Source of the DNA: Pseudomonadota bacterium
Lineage (GTDB): Bacteria > Pseudomonadota > Alphaproteobacteria > Rhizobiales > Hyphomicrobiaceae
Length of the DNA: 64,000 nt
Direction: 5' to 3'
NCBI GenBank assembly: GCA_018242215.1
Contig: JAFECG010000018.1
Span: forward strand, 124,001-188,000
Each line of letters opens with the position of its first letter. Positions within the stretch are counted from its first letter, which is position 1. The notes beneath the pieces are model-generated. The model was not told the origin of the DNA, made no database searches, and worked only from the letters and a program-made list of their open reading frames with translations. The position numbers and the translations under genes were made by a program. This document shows positions 25,534 through 34,993 of this stretch, piece after piece.

Positions 25534-27069
25534 TCAAGCCATGCCGCCTAAACGTTCCACCAATCTCTTGTCCCGGCGACGCTGGACAGATGATGGAATA
25601 CGCATGGCTTCGCGATATTTGGCGACGGTCCGGCGGGCAATATCAATGCCCTCGCTTTTAAGGCGGTCGACGAGCTGATCGTCCGAGAGAACGTCTGCAA
25701 CACTCTCGGAATCGATCAGTTGCTTGATCCGATGGCGAACGGCTTCGGAGGAATGGGCCTCCCCGTCGGCGGCAGAGGCAATCGCCGAGGTAAAGAAATA
25801 TTTGAGCTCAAATATGCCCCTCGGGGTGGAGATGTATTTGTTTGAGGTGACGCGGGAGACGGTCGACTCGTGCATCGAAATGGCGTCGGCGATCACCTTG
25901 AGGTTGAGCGGCCTCAGGTGCTGCACGCCGTACATGAAGAAGCTGTCCTGCTGCCGTACGATCTGCTCCGCGACTTTCAGGATCGTCCGGGCGCGTTGAT
26001 CGAGGCTTTTCACCAACCAATTCGCGGTCTGCAAACAGTCGAAGAGATAGCCTTTGTCCCTCTCCGACGTCGCAGTGCGCGCAATCCGCGTGTAGTACGT
26101 GCGGTTGACGAGAACCCGTGGCAGAGTGTCGCTGTTCAGCTCGACGTGCCAGCCGCCGTCCGATGCGGCGCGGACGATCACGTCCGGAACGACCGGCTGG
26201 ACCTGAACGGAACCGAATTTGAGGCCGGGTTTGGGATTGAGCCGCTTGATTTCCCGGATCATGTCGGCGAGTTCGTCCATATCGACGCCGATGGCCTTTT
26301 TCAGCGCGCTGATATTGCGGCTGGCCAGCAGATCCAGGTGAGCAAGCAACTCCGCCATCAGCGGGTCGTAGCGGTTCTGATCCTTGAGCTGGAGTGCCAG
26401 GCATTCGGCAAGCGAGCGGGCGAAAATGCCAGGCGGATCGAATGTCTGAAGCTTTGCGAGAACACTCTCGATTAGCTCGAGCGGAGCGCCGAGACGTTGC
26501 GAGAGGGCGTCCAGATTGGCGGGAATGTAGCCCGCCTCATCCACGAGATCGATCAGATGCTGTCCAATGAGACGTTCGACGGGCGAACTCACGGTCAGCG
26601 GCAATTGCGCGCTTAGATGCTCACGCAACGAGATCTGGTTGGCGACGAATTCTTCCAAATCGCTGTCGTCATCGCCGCCGTTGTGCATCCGCTGGGTAAC
26701 GTTCGACCAGCTCAGGCCCAATGTGCTGGCGCCGGCCGAGCCTGGTTCGCCCGTCCCGGGCTCCTGAAACACATTTCCGAAATCGGCGTCGAGGCCGCCG
26801 GTGTGGTCGCGGACGGGCTCACGCAGATCGAGCCAGCTCTCGTCGGAGGATGTGCTCCGTTCGTCCTGCCGTTCTTCAACAGGATCTTCGGTCGGCTTCG
26901 CGCCGCCGGATTCGTCGCGTTCGAGCAGCGGATTGCGCTCAAGTTCCGTGTCGACAAATTCGGTCAACTCGAGATTGGAAAGCTGAAGTAGACGGATGGC
27001 CTGCTGCAGCTGTGGCGTCATGACCAGCTGCTGGCCTTGTCTCAGCTCCAATTTTGCCGAAAGCGCCAC
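25534..27069 (-). CDS. rpoN: RNA polymerase sigma-54 factor
   Basis: 511 residues. Region I at the N-terminus is Gln- and Leu-rich (LELRQGQQLVMTPQLQQAI), region II is acidic (about 65-115), then come the core-binding domain, the helix-turn-helix (ISMHESTVSRVTSNKYIST) and the RpoN box (ARRTVAKYRE) near the end. The full set of functional parts is present. Sigma-54 directs transcription of nitrogen, motility and envelope genes with an activator ATPase. It lies 42 bp after lptB on the same strand. Confidence 0.97.
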   Translation of the reverse strand: MALSAKLELRQGQQLVMTPQLQQAIRLLQLSNLELTEFVDTELERNPLLERDESGGAKPTEDPVEERQDERSTSSDESWLDLREPVRDHTGGLDADFGNVFQEPGTGEPGSAGASTLGLSWSNVTQRMHNGGDDDSDLEEFVANQISLREHLSAQLPLTVSSPVERLIGQHLIDLVDEAGYIPANLDALSQRLGAPLELIESVLAKLQTFDPPGIFARSLAECLALQLKDQNRYDPLMAELLAHLDLLASRNISALKKAIGVDMDELADMIREIKRLNPKPGLKFGSVQVQPVVPDVIVRAASDGGWHVELNSDTLPRVLVNRTYYTRIARTATSERDKGYLFDCLQTANWLVKSLDQRARTILKVAEQIVRQQDSFFMYGVQHLRPLNLKVIADAISMHESTVSRVTSNKYISTPRGIFELKYFFTSAIASAADGEAHSSEAVRHRIKQLIDSESVADVLSDDQLVDRLKSEGIDIARRTVAKYREAMRIPSSVQRRRDKRLVERLGGMA

Positions 27070-27111
27070 TAACCCGCTGCTCCGTCGTTAAAACTGCGGA
27101 GCCACCAATAC

Positions 27112-27978
27112 TCAACGCGTGTTAACGAACATGTCTCCAAGATAGACCCGCCGCACATCTTCATTCGATATGATTTCTGAAGGCTTGCCTTGCGTCAGAA
27201 CCTGACCGTCGTAGATGATGTATGCGCGGTCGATCAGGCTTAATGTTTCACGAACATTATGATCCGTGATCAACACACCAATACCGCGTTCGGTCAAGTG
27301 GCGAACAAGTTGCTGAATGTCGCCGACGGCGATCGGGTCAATGCCGGCGAAGGGTTCGTCCAGCAACATGAATGACGGCCGCGATGCGAGCGCGCGGGCA
27401 ATTTCGCAGCGCCGGCGCTCACCGCCTGAAAGAGCCATCGCCGCCGATTTTCTAAGCCGTGTGATGGAAAATTCCTCTAATAGGCTGTCGAGCTGCTCTT
27501 TCCGTGCTTTGCGGTCCGGCTCGATCAGTTCCAGAACAGACATGATGTTCTGTTCAACCGTCAGGCCGCGAAAGATTGATGCTTCCTGCGGGAGGTAGCC
27601 GACACCAAGCCGAGCGCGCTGGTACATCGGGAGCTTGGTTACATCCTCGCCGTCGATCGTAATCCGTCCTTCGTCGGCAGCGACGAGGCCGGTGATCATG
27701 TAGAAAACCGTGGTTTTGCCTGCGCCATTAGGACCCAGAAGGCCGACAGATTCGCCGCGCCCGACCGCGAGGTTGACGCCCTTCACGACCATACGTTTCC
27801 GGTAGGATTTTTTGACGTCGTAGGCCGTCAGCCAGCCATCGGCGCCAATCGCATGGGGGTCTTCTGCCGGCGCGGCGCGCTGCGGAGCGACGCTGCTGCC
27901 GTTGGCATAGCTGCTCGCTCCGTTCGGCGCCTTGCCGTTCGTTTTCAGACGGATTGGAAGAGCCTTAAACACAAACAC
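27112..27978 (-). CDS. lptB: LPS export ABC transporter ATP-binding protein LptB
   Basis: 288 residues, longer than the usual 240 because of an N-terminal polar extension of about 45 residues rich in Ala, Ser and Asn before DGWLTAYDVKKSYRKR. The ATPase core is complete: Walker A GPNGAGKTT, signature LSGGERRRCEIARAL, Walker B FMLLDEPFAGID and the switch His in VLITDHN. LptB powers extraction of LPS from the inner membrane with LptFG and LptC. It follows the fused lptC-lptA gene by 59 bp. A later start inside the extension is possible. Confidence 0.95.
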   Translation of the reverse strand: MFVFKALPIRLKTNGKAPNGASSYANGSSVAPQRAAPAEDPHAIGADGWLTAYDVKKSYRKRMVVKGVNLAVGRGESVGLLGPNGAGKTTVFYMITGLVAADEGRITIDGEDVTKLPMYQRARLGVGYLPQEASIFRGLTVEQNIMSVLELIEPDRKARKEQLDSLLEEFSITRLRKSAAMALSGGERRRCEIARALASRPSFMLLDEPFAGIDPIAVGDIQQLVRHLTERGIGVLITDHNVRETLSLIDRAYIIYDGQVLTQGKPSEIISNEDVRRVYLGDMFVNTR

Positions 27979-28037
27979 CTCGCCGTCTCACGGCATGCTC
28001 CGTTACACACAGAACTGCTTCCAAGTCTGCGGCGCGG

Positions 28038-29987
28038 TCAAGGCGACGTGCGGACCTGCCAACCATCAGCTTGAATTTTCGATTTTTTGAGCTGGCCAGG
28101 GTAGAAGACCGCGCTGGGGCGTTCGGCTTTGAAGATCTCGCCGTTGCCGTCGCCGTCGCTGTCACTGCTGCTGACCATCGGACCATTGCTCTTCGGTGGC
28201 TCCGTCTTGATCGTGGCTTCGCCGGTATTCATATCGATCACGAGCTTCGTGCCGTGGACAATATTTTTGCCTTGCGTCAGCACGACGCTACCACCCATTG
28301 TCGTCAGGTTTTTCTTGACGTCGACTTCCGCCCAGTCGCCGGTTGCCGTCTGGCCGTCCTTTGCAGAAACCACCACCTTCTTTTTGGCGGTCAGATGCGT
28401 GAGCGCCGCGGGCGCGGCAGATGACGAATCATCGCCGGTCGAACCCATCCCGGCACTTCCAGTGTAGAACGCAGTCATCTCTTGCGAATGCATCGTCACA
28501 TTGCCCTGGACGGCAGAAACGCCGCCGGTGAACACCGCAGTTTTTGCGTTGTCGTCGACGTCCAGCCGATCGGCGACGACGTCATATGGGGCATTGGCGT
28601 CCGTCTTGAAGGCGGCGCCGAATGGGATGCCGTCCTCGCTCGTCTCTTCGTCGGATGATTGGTTCGCGGCAGATTTTGAAGACGGCTTGACGAAATGTGC
28701 GGTGATCCGGCCGGCGGTTGCGCTTCCCATGATATTAGCCGGAGCCGAGAGCTGCATCTTCTGTGTAGCGCGGTTGTAGACGAGGCGGCGTCCTTTGAGG
28801 ACGTTGGCGCCCTCGGTTACAACGACGGGGCCCGTGAGAACCATCGTCTGAGCCGCCTGATCGTAATCGACGCGATCGCCCACTGCCCGACGATCGTCGC
28901 CCTGGGTCAGTATGACATCGCCTTCGAGAACAGCCTTATTGGCGACGGTATCGAACGTTGCTGTCCGGCTCGTTGCCATCTCGCCGTTCGGCTGTTTCAG
29001 GGCGACGGATTCTCGTGCCACGATCAGCTTGACCTTGGTGTCCGACGAGTCGGAACTTTCCGTTGTGGATTTCGCGCTTGCCTTGCCTGCCGGTGCAACG
29101 GCGCCTTCATAGGTCACGGTCATCTCAGGCGCCGTCATCGTTGCTCCGGCTTGTGTCGCGACAACCTGCCCCGAGTAAATCGCCGTCTTTTTTACGTCGT
29201 CGATATCGAGACGGTTCGCAGCGACATCGACAGGCTCGTTCGAATTGCCGAACGGAAGGGCAGCCTGCGCCTGACCGCTGTCGGACGGGGCGGGCGCTGT
29301 CTTCTTCGGCTGCATATGCGTGCGGACGTTGTCGAGGAATGTGTATTCCTTCGTCTTCTGACGGATGGTCAATTGGTTCGACGTGATCTGGCCGGCGCCC
29401 ATCGTAATCGTTGATGGCTGGTCCGAGGTGATGATGTTTTCTTTCGTACGAACCGTTGCGCGCGTAAGTTTGGCGTTCAGACCGCCATCGCCTGTGACGT
29501 CGATCGAGTCGAAAAGTTCAAGGATGTTGGATTTGTTGTCGAAGAGACCGCGGGCCGCGACGAGATTTGTCTTCTGTTTTTTCGCATCCGTAAGCTCACC
29601 GGTAATATGCTCGAGATGCACGGCGGTCAGCGTTTTGAGATCCTGCTGCGCCGTTTCAGCCTTTACCCAGTAATGACCACCGTCGGCGTTGAAGCCTTGA
29701 TAATGCGGATTGTGCATCTTGAGGTTATCGGCGACGATTTTGGGGATCTCGATCGGGGGGAGTGTCGGGCCGACGCCAGCGTTGCCGAGAATGTTCATTG
29801 CGGCGAGCACCGTCGTTGCGACGGCCGTCAAGGGCAGAGCGATCTTCAGCAGGCGGACGCGTTTGGAATGGCGATGTGCTGCTGACCGGCTTTGTGCGCG
29901 ATCGCCCGCAATGACGATGCTGCTGCCGGTTGCGCGTTCCCGCCCGCGTGTGATGTCTGAATTCCCCGTGGCCGCCATGCTGGCCAT
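28038..29987 (-). CDS. Fused LptC-LptA protein with two LptA/OstA domains
   Basis: 649 residues. A basic cytoplasmic tail (1-45) precedes one transmembrane span (about 46-66), then an LptC-like periplasmic domain (about 75-225, IEIPKIVADNLKMHNPHYQG). Two LptA/OstA-type jellyroll regions follow, at about 250-415 and 465-600. They open with the matching sequences ANRLDIDDVKKTAIYSG and ADRLDVDDNAKTAVFTG. Spacer segments are Ser/Ala/Asp-rich. In the Lpt bridge, LptC is the inner-membrane clamp and LptA the periplasmic link; here both are one chain with a doubled LptA part, which could span more of the periplasm. lptB follows directly. Separate lptC and lptA genes are not seen. Confidence 0.9.
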   Translation of the reverse strand: MASMAATGNSDITRGRERATGSSIVIAGDRAQSRSAAHRHSKRVRLLKIALPLTAVATTVLAAMNILGNAGVGPTLPPIEIPKIVADNLKMHNPHYQGFNADGGHYWVKAETAQQDLKTLTAVHLEHITGELTDAKKQKTNLVAARGLFDNKSNILELFDSIDVTGDGGLNAKLTRATVRTKENIITSDQPSTITMGAGQITSNQLTIRQKTKEYTFLDNVRTHMQPKKTAPAPSDSGQAQAALPFGNSNEPVDVAANRLDIDDVKKTAIYSGQVVATQAGATMTAPEMTVTYEGAVAPAGKASAKSTTESSDSSDTKVKLIVARESVALKQPNGEMATSRTATFDTVANKAVLEGDVILTQGDDRRAVGDRVDYDQAAQTMVLTGPVVVTEGANVLKGRRLVYNRATQKMQLSAPANIMGSATAGRITAHFVKPSSKSAANQSSDEETSEDGIPFGAAFKTDANAPYDVVADRLDVDDNAKTAVFTGGVSAVQGNVTMHSQEMTAFYTGSAGMGSTGDDSSSAAPAALTHLTAKKKVVVSAKDGQTATGDWAEVDVKKNLTTMGGSVVLTQGKNIVHGTKLVIDMNTGEATIKTEPPKSNGPMVSSSDSDGDGNGEIFKAERPSAVFYPGQLKKSKIQADGWQVRTSP

Positions 29988-30073
29988 GCCGCTATCCCCC
30001 TTGGACCCCGTAATCTCGCCCGCAATTGGGGAGACTTTGGGACCTGCCCGCGTAAGCCGGCCCTGGCCGGGTC

Positions 30074-30694
30074 TTAGTGGGCAAATATGTCGTCCCGTTC
30101 GAATCCGGCAAGGTCGAGTCGGGCGCGTATTGGCAAAAAGTCAAAGGCTGAACGCGCGAATTCAGTGCGTCCTTCGCGTGCGAGCATCACATCGAGTTTC
30201 GCCTTGAGCGCATGGAGATGCAGCACATCGCTCGCCGCATAGGATAATTGGCTTTCGGAGAGGTCCGAAGCGCCCCAGTCGCTGCTTTGCTGCTGTTTCG
30301 ACAGTTCAATACCGAGAAGCTCAGCGACGAGATCCTTCAGACCGTGCCGGTCGGTGTATGTGCGCGCGAGCTTCGATGCGATTTTGGTGCAGTAAAGCGG
30401 CGCCGTCTCGACTTCGAGATATTGCTTCAGGACTGCAACATCAAAGCGGGCAAAATGAAAAATCTTTAGGGTGCCAGAATCGGAAAGAAGCGCTTTCAGC
30501 CGCGGGGCACTATAATCCTTGCCGTCAAACTTCACGAGGTGGGCGGTTCCATCGCCGCTTGAAAGCTGCACCAGGCAAAGGCGATCGCGGTGCGGATTGA
30601 GCCCGAGCGTTTCCGTGTCGATCGCAACACCCCGGGGAAACGAAAGTCCGGCCGGCAGGTCACCAGAATGAACTTTGATTTTGGATTGGGTCAT
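30074..30694 (-). CDS. rnd: Ribonuclease D-like 3'-5' exonuclease
   Basis: 206 residues of the DEDDy exonuclease fold only. Visible motifs are Exo I IDTETLGL, Exo II IFHFARFDVAVL and Exo III with the tyrosine (QLSYAASDVLHLHAL). The HRDC domain of E. coli RNase D is absent, as is usual for the short alphaproteobacterial form. It acts in 3' processing of tRNA and other small RNAs. It is the first gene of the leftward block; the LptC-LptA gene follows after 86 bp. Confidence 0.92.
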   Translation of the reverse strand: MTQSKIKVHSGDLPAGLSFPRGVAIDTETLGLNPHRDRLCLVQLSSGDGTAHLVKFDGKDYSAPRLKALLSDSGTLKIFHFARFDVAVLKQYLEVETAPLYCTKIASKLARTYTDRHGLKDLVAELLGIELSKQQQSSDWGASDLSESQLSYAASDVLHLHALKAKLDVMLAREGRTEFARSAFDFLPIRARLDLAGFERDDIFAH

Positions 30695-30980
30695 GAATAT
30701 CTTTCACAGGCCCACGGCCATTGCCGCAGGACGATTGCCGAAACGTTCAACAAATATTGTTCGGCTTTATTTCCTGGAATGCCAGAGGGTTGTTGTTGCC
30801 ATACGCGCGCTCGGACTCAAGCGAAAGAAGGTCTGTAGCATTCGCGCAACAAATTTAGCAAGGTCGAGGCGCCGATAGAGGCAGTTGTGCACTTGTGGCA
30901 GTCACGCCCGAAAATGCATTAGCCGATTGCATCAAATGGCTGTATACTAAGTAGATCATCGGCAGAAAGTTTGGGCGTCG

Positions 30981-31256
30981 ATGGCTGAGAGAGTGCGCTC
31001 CCGCCTGTATGAGCACACGAGTACGTATATGAATGCTCTATTCGGAAGCTTCGATAACGCTCAAGTTGCCGTTCTCCAATTGACTTTCGACGTTATCTGC
31101 CAAGAACTCGGCATTGATGCCGCAGATGAGCAGCGCCGGTCTCGTATCGCGGCGTCAGTGATTGCGCTCGCAAAAACCGGACAGTTCGATCCGGATCATA
31201 TCAAGGTGCAGGCGGTTTCGCAGCTCAGAGCGGATGAAGGCGAACGGACGATCTGA
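30981..31256 (+). CDS. Small protein of unknown function
   Basis: 91 residues from ATG 30981. It is helical and soluble in appearance, with the patterns VLQLTFDVICQELGID and RSRIAASVIALAKTGQFDPD. No family is recognised with confidence; small proteins of this type occur widely in Hyphomicrobiales. The 286 bp upstream (30695-30980) are AT-richer than average and contain only promoter-like sequence. It converges with an efflux gene 18 bp away. Confidence 0.65.
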   Translation: MAERVRSRLYEHTSTYMNALFGSFDNAQVAVLQLTFDVICQELGIDAADEQRRSRIAASVIALAKTGQFDPDHIKVQAVSQLRADEGERTI

Positions 31257-31274
31257 CGTTCCTTCATTTCCATT

Positions 31275-32879
31275 TTAAAACACCGGATTTTTTGGTCGCT
31301 GGACGGTTGCGACCAGAATCAGGCAGATGGCGGCCCCCACCGCGGCCGCGAGAAATCCATCGATATAAGAGTAGACCGCCGCCTGCTGAGCGACGGTGGC
31401 GCCGAGGAGTTTCGTTGCGCGTCCGGCGGTGACCGCGTGGTCGGCGGAGGTCGCGCCCAGAATATTTTGATAGGTCGTCAGGCGGTCGATCGTCATGACG
31501 GAAGAGCCGTCGACGTGCAGCCCGATCAGGTTCGAATGGACCTGCTCTCTGACGCGGACGAACGTTTGCATGAAGGACGTTCCGATCTCGCCGCCGAACA
31601 ATCGGCTCATCTGAAGCAGGCTGCCAATCGTCAAGGCGTCAGCAGGCGAGATCGATTTGATGACGAGCACGATCAGGCTCGTCAGGGCAAATGACTGGCC
31701 GATGGCCTGAAGGATCTGGGACGGGAGGAAATCGTTGGTGGCCCATTCGCTCGTCAGGTTCGTGGCCATGAGGCAAGCGATGCCGATCATCAAGTTCCCG
31801 AGTGCCAGAATATAGCGTCCATCCACGCGATTGAGGATGTACCCGAGCGGCAAAACGAAAGCGAATTGGGGCAGCGCGATCCAAAGTAGCACGGTGCCGA
31901 CCTGCAATTCACGGAAGTTCTGCACCGTCTGCAGGTAGCTCGGGATGATGTAGGCGGTTGACAGGATGATGAAGCGAAAGCCCGCGAGCAGGAAAAGGAG
32001 CGGAATCAGATTTTCATGGGCGATTACCCTAATGTTGACGAAGGGCTTCGGCGATATGAGTTCGCGTGCGATGAAGAGAAGTGTCAACAGAGTTCCGCTG
32101 ACGAGCATTCCGACGATCAATCCGCTATTCAGCCAATCGAGGCGGTTGCCCTGGTCGAGCGCTGCATAGAGGAGGCCGAAGCCCGCGCCTGCGTAGAAAA
32201 TGCCGGGCCAGTCGAGGTCTCGGAGGCGCCGGCTCAGACCGCTTTCGACAGGCATTCCATGCCAAATGCACAGAAACATGATCGGCAGAGCCACGCAGTA
32301 CTGCCAGTCGATCCAGCGCCAGGAGAGATGGTCCGTGTACCACCCTTCGAGTGAGGCCGCGACGTTCTGCGAAAGCTCGGAATTCATTGCGTAGATCGAG
32401 ACGCCATAAATCACGAGGCCTTTGGGAAGATTGCGAAGGATATAGCTGACGGTCAGCGGAATGAATGTTCCCGAGCCGACGCCGCCGAGGAACTGCATGA
32501 CTAGAAATGCGGTGAGATTCGGGGAAAGTGGACCAAGCAAACTCGTCATGAAGAAGACGATGATGCCGATCAGCAGTATACGACGGACACCGAAAATTGC
32601 ACCGAGATATGGCGACGCCACGCCTATGAGCATCTGGCCGACGCCGAAACTCGTCGTGATCCAGGCACCCTCGTCGAAGCCTGCATGGAGGCCGCCGCGC
32701 AGATCGGCGAGGCCGAACGTGGTCGTGCGGCTTCCGAGCGTGCTCATCATGGCGCCGAGCAGTACGCCGAGGAGGCCGATGTAAGGCCGCGTCGTTATCT
32801 TATGGGCTTGTTGGGCCGGCTGGTCCGCGGCGCTCGGAGGACTGGCTCCCGTGAGGGGCGCGGTCGTCGCGGCACTCAT
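31275..32879 (-). CDS. MFS efflux transporter, DHA2 (EmrB) family
   Basis: 534 residues with the 14-span DHA2 pattern. N-terminal motif region ATTFGLADLRGGLHAGFDEGAW and the motif C-like stretch FLGGVGSGTFIPLTVSYIL can be seen. Such proteins export hydrophobic drugs or toxic metabolites by proton antiport together with a membrane fusion protein. The start overlaps the stop of the upstream HlyD/EmrA gene by ATGA, so the pair is translationally coupled. This is the first of two EmrAB-type pairs in the region. Confidence 0.9.
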   Translation of the reverse strand: MSAATTAPLTGASPPSAADQPAQQAHKITTRPYIGLLGVLLGAMMSTLGSRTTTFGLADLRGGLHAGFDEGAWITTSFGVGQMLIGVASPYLGAIFGVRRILLIGIIVFFMTSLLGPLSPNLTAFLVMQFLGGVGSGTFIPLTVSYILRNLPKGLVIYGVSIYAMNSELSQNVAASLEGWYTDHLSWRWIDWQYCVALPIMFLCIWHGMPVESGLSRRLRDLDWPGIFYAGAGFGLLYAALDQGNRLDWLNSGLIVGMLVSGTLLTLLFIARELISPKPFVNIRVIAHENLIPLLFLLAGFRFIILSTAYIIPSYLQTVQNFRELQVGTVLLWIALPQFAFVLPLGYILNRVDGRYILALGNLMIGIACLMATNLTSEWATNDFLPSQILQAIGQSFALTSLIVLVIKSISPADALTIGSLLQMSRLFGGEIGTSFMQTFVRVREQVHSNLIGLHVDGSSVMTIDRLTTYQNILGATSADHAVTAGRATKLLGATVAQQAAVYSYIDGFLAAAVGAAICLILVATVQRPKNPVF

Positions 32880-34045
32880 TCGTTCGAACTCGTGGGAATG
32901 GTCGGCGTGCCCGAAGTCGGGCTCTTGGCGCCTTCCGGCGGCGTGCTGCCCGTGTCGACCGTTGCCTCGACGGACATTCCTGGTCGCACCAGCGTTCCGA
33001 GTGCCGGGTGATGATCCAGCACGATTTTGACCGGCACGCGTTGGACGACCTTTGTGAAGTTGCCGGTCGCGTTATCGGGAGGAAGAAGCGCGAATGTGCT
33101 GCCGGTACCGGGCGCCCAGCTGTCCACGTGGCCCGTCAATTTCAAATCGGGGAACGCGTCGACATGGATCGTCGCCGGCTGGCCGAGCCGGATGTTCGTC
33201 ATCTGCGTTTCCTTGTAGTTCGCGACGACCCAAATTCGAGGCAACGATATGACGCTTATGACCTGCGTTCCAATGTTCACGAACTGCCCCGGCCGTACGA
33301 GACGCTGACCGACGATGCCGTTGTCGGGCGAGACGATCCGCGTGTAGCTGACGTTGTTCTGAGCAAGCGCCGCCTGGGCTTTCGCCGCGCGTACCTGGGC
33401 TTCGAGCTGCTGCTGCTCGACGTCGAGACTTGCGAGGATCGCTTTCTGTTGCACGAGCTGCGCTTTGTTGAGTTCGAGCTGAGCAGCCGTGCGCTTGGCA
33501 TTGTCATCCGCTTGCTCGACGCCTTGCGGTGTTCCGGCGACGCCCGATTTCAAGAGATCACGCTGGCGATTGGCTTCGAGATTGTAGCGGTCGACGTCGG
33601 CAACAGTGGCATCGATCGTTGCTTCAGCCTGGCGGATCAGGCTGCGTTGAACATCTTTCTGGTTGGCGAGGTTTGCCAGATTTGCCTGGGCGGCACTCAC
33701 GTTCGCCTGGGCCTGGACGAGAGCGGCGTTGTAGTCAGCAGGATCTATCTCAACGATCAGATCGCCCTTTTTGACCGGCTGGAAATCGTTGACAGCGACC
33801 GATTTGATATAGCCCGAAACCTTCGCGGCGAGCGGGGTCACATCACCGGAAATGAACGCGTCGTCAGTCGTTTCGAAGCGGGCGGCTCCGGTCCACCGGT
33901 CCCAGTGGCCCGCCACATACCAAGCGAGCCAAATTGTAAACGCGACGGCAATGACGCGAAGTGTCGTCGCGAGCCATGCAGGGATCCTGCGCCGCTGTGG
34001 CGGGGTCGGGGCGGGTTCGCTTGTTCCGGCTGTGCTGTCGATCAT
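32876..34045 (-). CDS. HlyD/EmrA membrane fusion protein
   Basis: 389 residues from ATG 34045 (MIDSTAGTSEPAPTPP). A single transmembrane helix lies at about 22-42, then the lipoyl/barrel-sandwich half (TTDDAFISGDVTPLAAKVSG), a long coiled-coil hairpin (about 105-215, AQANVSAAQANLANLAN) and the beta-barrel (PGQFVNIGTQVISVISL). It links the inner-membrane pump to the periplasm or outer-membrane channel. The gap to tetR upstream is 181 bp with an imperfect direct repeat. It is the partner of the EmrB-like gene at 31275. Confidence 0.92.
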   Translation of the reverse strand: MIDSTAGTSEPAPTPPQRRRIPAWLATTLRVIAVAFTIWLAWYVAGHWDRWTGAARFETTDDAFISGDVTPLAAKVSGYIKSVAVNDFQPVKKGDLIVEIDPADYNAALVQAQANVSAAQANLANLANQKDVQRSLIRQAEATIDATVADVDRYNLEANRQRDLLKSGVAGTPQGVEQADDNAKRTAAQLELNKAQLVQQKAILASLDVEQQQLEAQVRAAKAQAALAQNNVSYTRIVSPDNGIVGQRLVRPGQFVNIGTQVISVISLPRIWVVANYKETQMTNIRLGQPATIHVDAFPDLKLTGHVDSWAPGTGSTFALLPPDNATGNFTKVVQRVPVKIVLDHHPALGTLVRPGMSVEATVDTGSTPPEGAKSPTSGTPTIPTSSNE

Positions 34046-34154
34046 GATCTTTCCTGGACGCTGCCAGAGCTGCATCAAGACCGTGTCCCGGGCGAAAGTT
34101 CGCCGTCGTTCCCGTGCACGATCGCGACAGCTTCACCCTGGCTCGTTGCCTTAT

Positions 34155-34220
34155 CTCCGCGTCGAAGTGAAGACTATAATTCTCCAAACGCACGATGATC
34201 TTCGCGTCGAGGTAAAAAAG
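34155..34220. repeat. Imperfect direct repeat upstream of the first emrA-like gene
   Basis: CGCGTCGAAGTGAAGA (from about 34158) and CGCGTCGAGGTAAAAA (from about 34203) repeat at a distance of 45 bp, between tetR and the EmrA-like gene. It could be a pair of regulator sites; no function is proven. Confidence 0.35.
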
Positions 34221-34226
34221 ATCGTC

Positions 34227-34883
34227 CTATTCGCCTGCGGATTGGCATCCATTGAGGAAAAGGCCTGCGCAGAATTTCGCCCTGGCCCTGATCTCGTCCG
34301 GCGTCGGGGCGGCGGCCAAGCCGAGCATCGCCGATCGCTGCAGGTCCATCGTCATCATGCCCCTCAAAGCAGACGCCGATAATACAGGGTTATCGATCTT
34401 GAGGGCGCCGCGTCGGCACTGACGTTCGAGCCATCCGGCCATCGCGTTCGTCGTCTGCACCACCGCTATTTCATGGAAGGCGGCGGCAAGCTCCGGAAAC
34501 CGTTCGCTCTCGCCGATGACAAGGCGAAGAAGCGCGATCGTCTCTTCGCTCAGGGTTAGCGAGCCGAAAGAGACCAACATGCGTTCCATGGCGTCGGCGA
34601 GATCGTACTTGTCGAGTTCCGCCGGGTCGACCTGAAGCATGAACTGGCCGATCCGGTCCGAAATCACCTTCTTGAACAGATCCGCCTTGCGGGGGATCAG
34701 GCGGTACATTGTCTTCGTAGAAATGCCGGCCCTTTGGGCGACGTTGCACATCGTTGCGGAGGCATAGCCGTTTGCCTGGAATTCGGCTGCGGCAGCCTCG
34801 ACGACGAGTTCAAGCGTCTCTTCGTCCGGCCGGATTTGCGGTCGCCCGCGGCAGCGTTTCGGTATCACACTATTTTGTCCCAT
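34227..34883 (-). CDS. TetR family transcriptional regulator
   Basis: 218 residues. The N-terminal TetR helix-turn-helix is clear (ATMCNVAQRAGISTKTMYRLIP) and the C-terminal ligand domain has the AefR-like appearance of efflux regulators (TIALLRLVIGESERFPELAA). It lies between two EmrAB-type pairs: one follows it on the same strand and the other diverges from it. A perfect 12-bp inverted repeat in the divergent promoter, one arm directly before its own start codon, is the likely operator for both directions. Confidence 0.93.
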   Translation of the reverse strand: MGQNSVIPKRCRGRPQIRPDEETLELVVEAAAAEFQANGYASATMCNVAQRAGISTKTMYRLIPRKADLFKKVISDRIGQFMLQVDPAELDKYDLADAMERMLVSFGSLTLSEETIALLRLVIGESERFPELAAAFHEIAVVQTTNAMAGWLERQCRRGALKIDNPVLSASALRGMMTMDLQRSAMLGLAAAPTPDEIRARAKFCAGLFLNGCQSAGE

Positions 34884-34885
34884 GA

Positions 34886-34939
34886 CCGTTTTCCAAATTC
34901 ACTTGACAGCTAGATAATGGTGCTTATTTTGGAAAACGG
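34886..34939. promoter_or_regulatory. Divergent promoter and TetR operator
   Basis: CCGTTTTCCAAA (34886-34897) and TTTGGAAAACGG (34928-34939) are exact reverse complements separated by 30 bp. Between them is TTGACA (34903-34908), and TATTTT (34925-34930) stands 16 bp further, a good promoter for the rightward emrA-like gene. The right arm covers the -10 region and the left arm the tetR start region, as expected for a repressor site. Confidence 0.65.
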
Positions 34940-34993
34940 CAAGTTTCTAAATCATCGCGACGCGGGTGCCGCGACATTCTTTGGAGCAGTCCG

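Noticed and set aside
33008-34198. 396-codon plus-strand frame
   Set aside because: It is antisense to the HlyD/EmrA gene, which has clear domains; the opposite frame has none.
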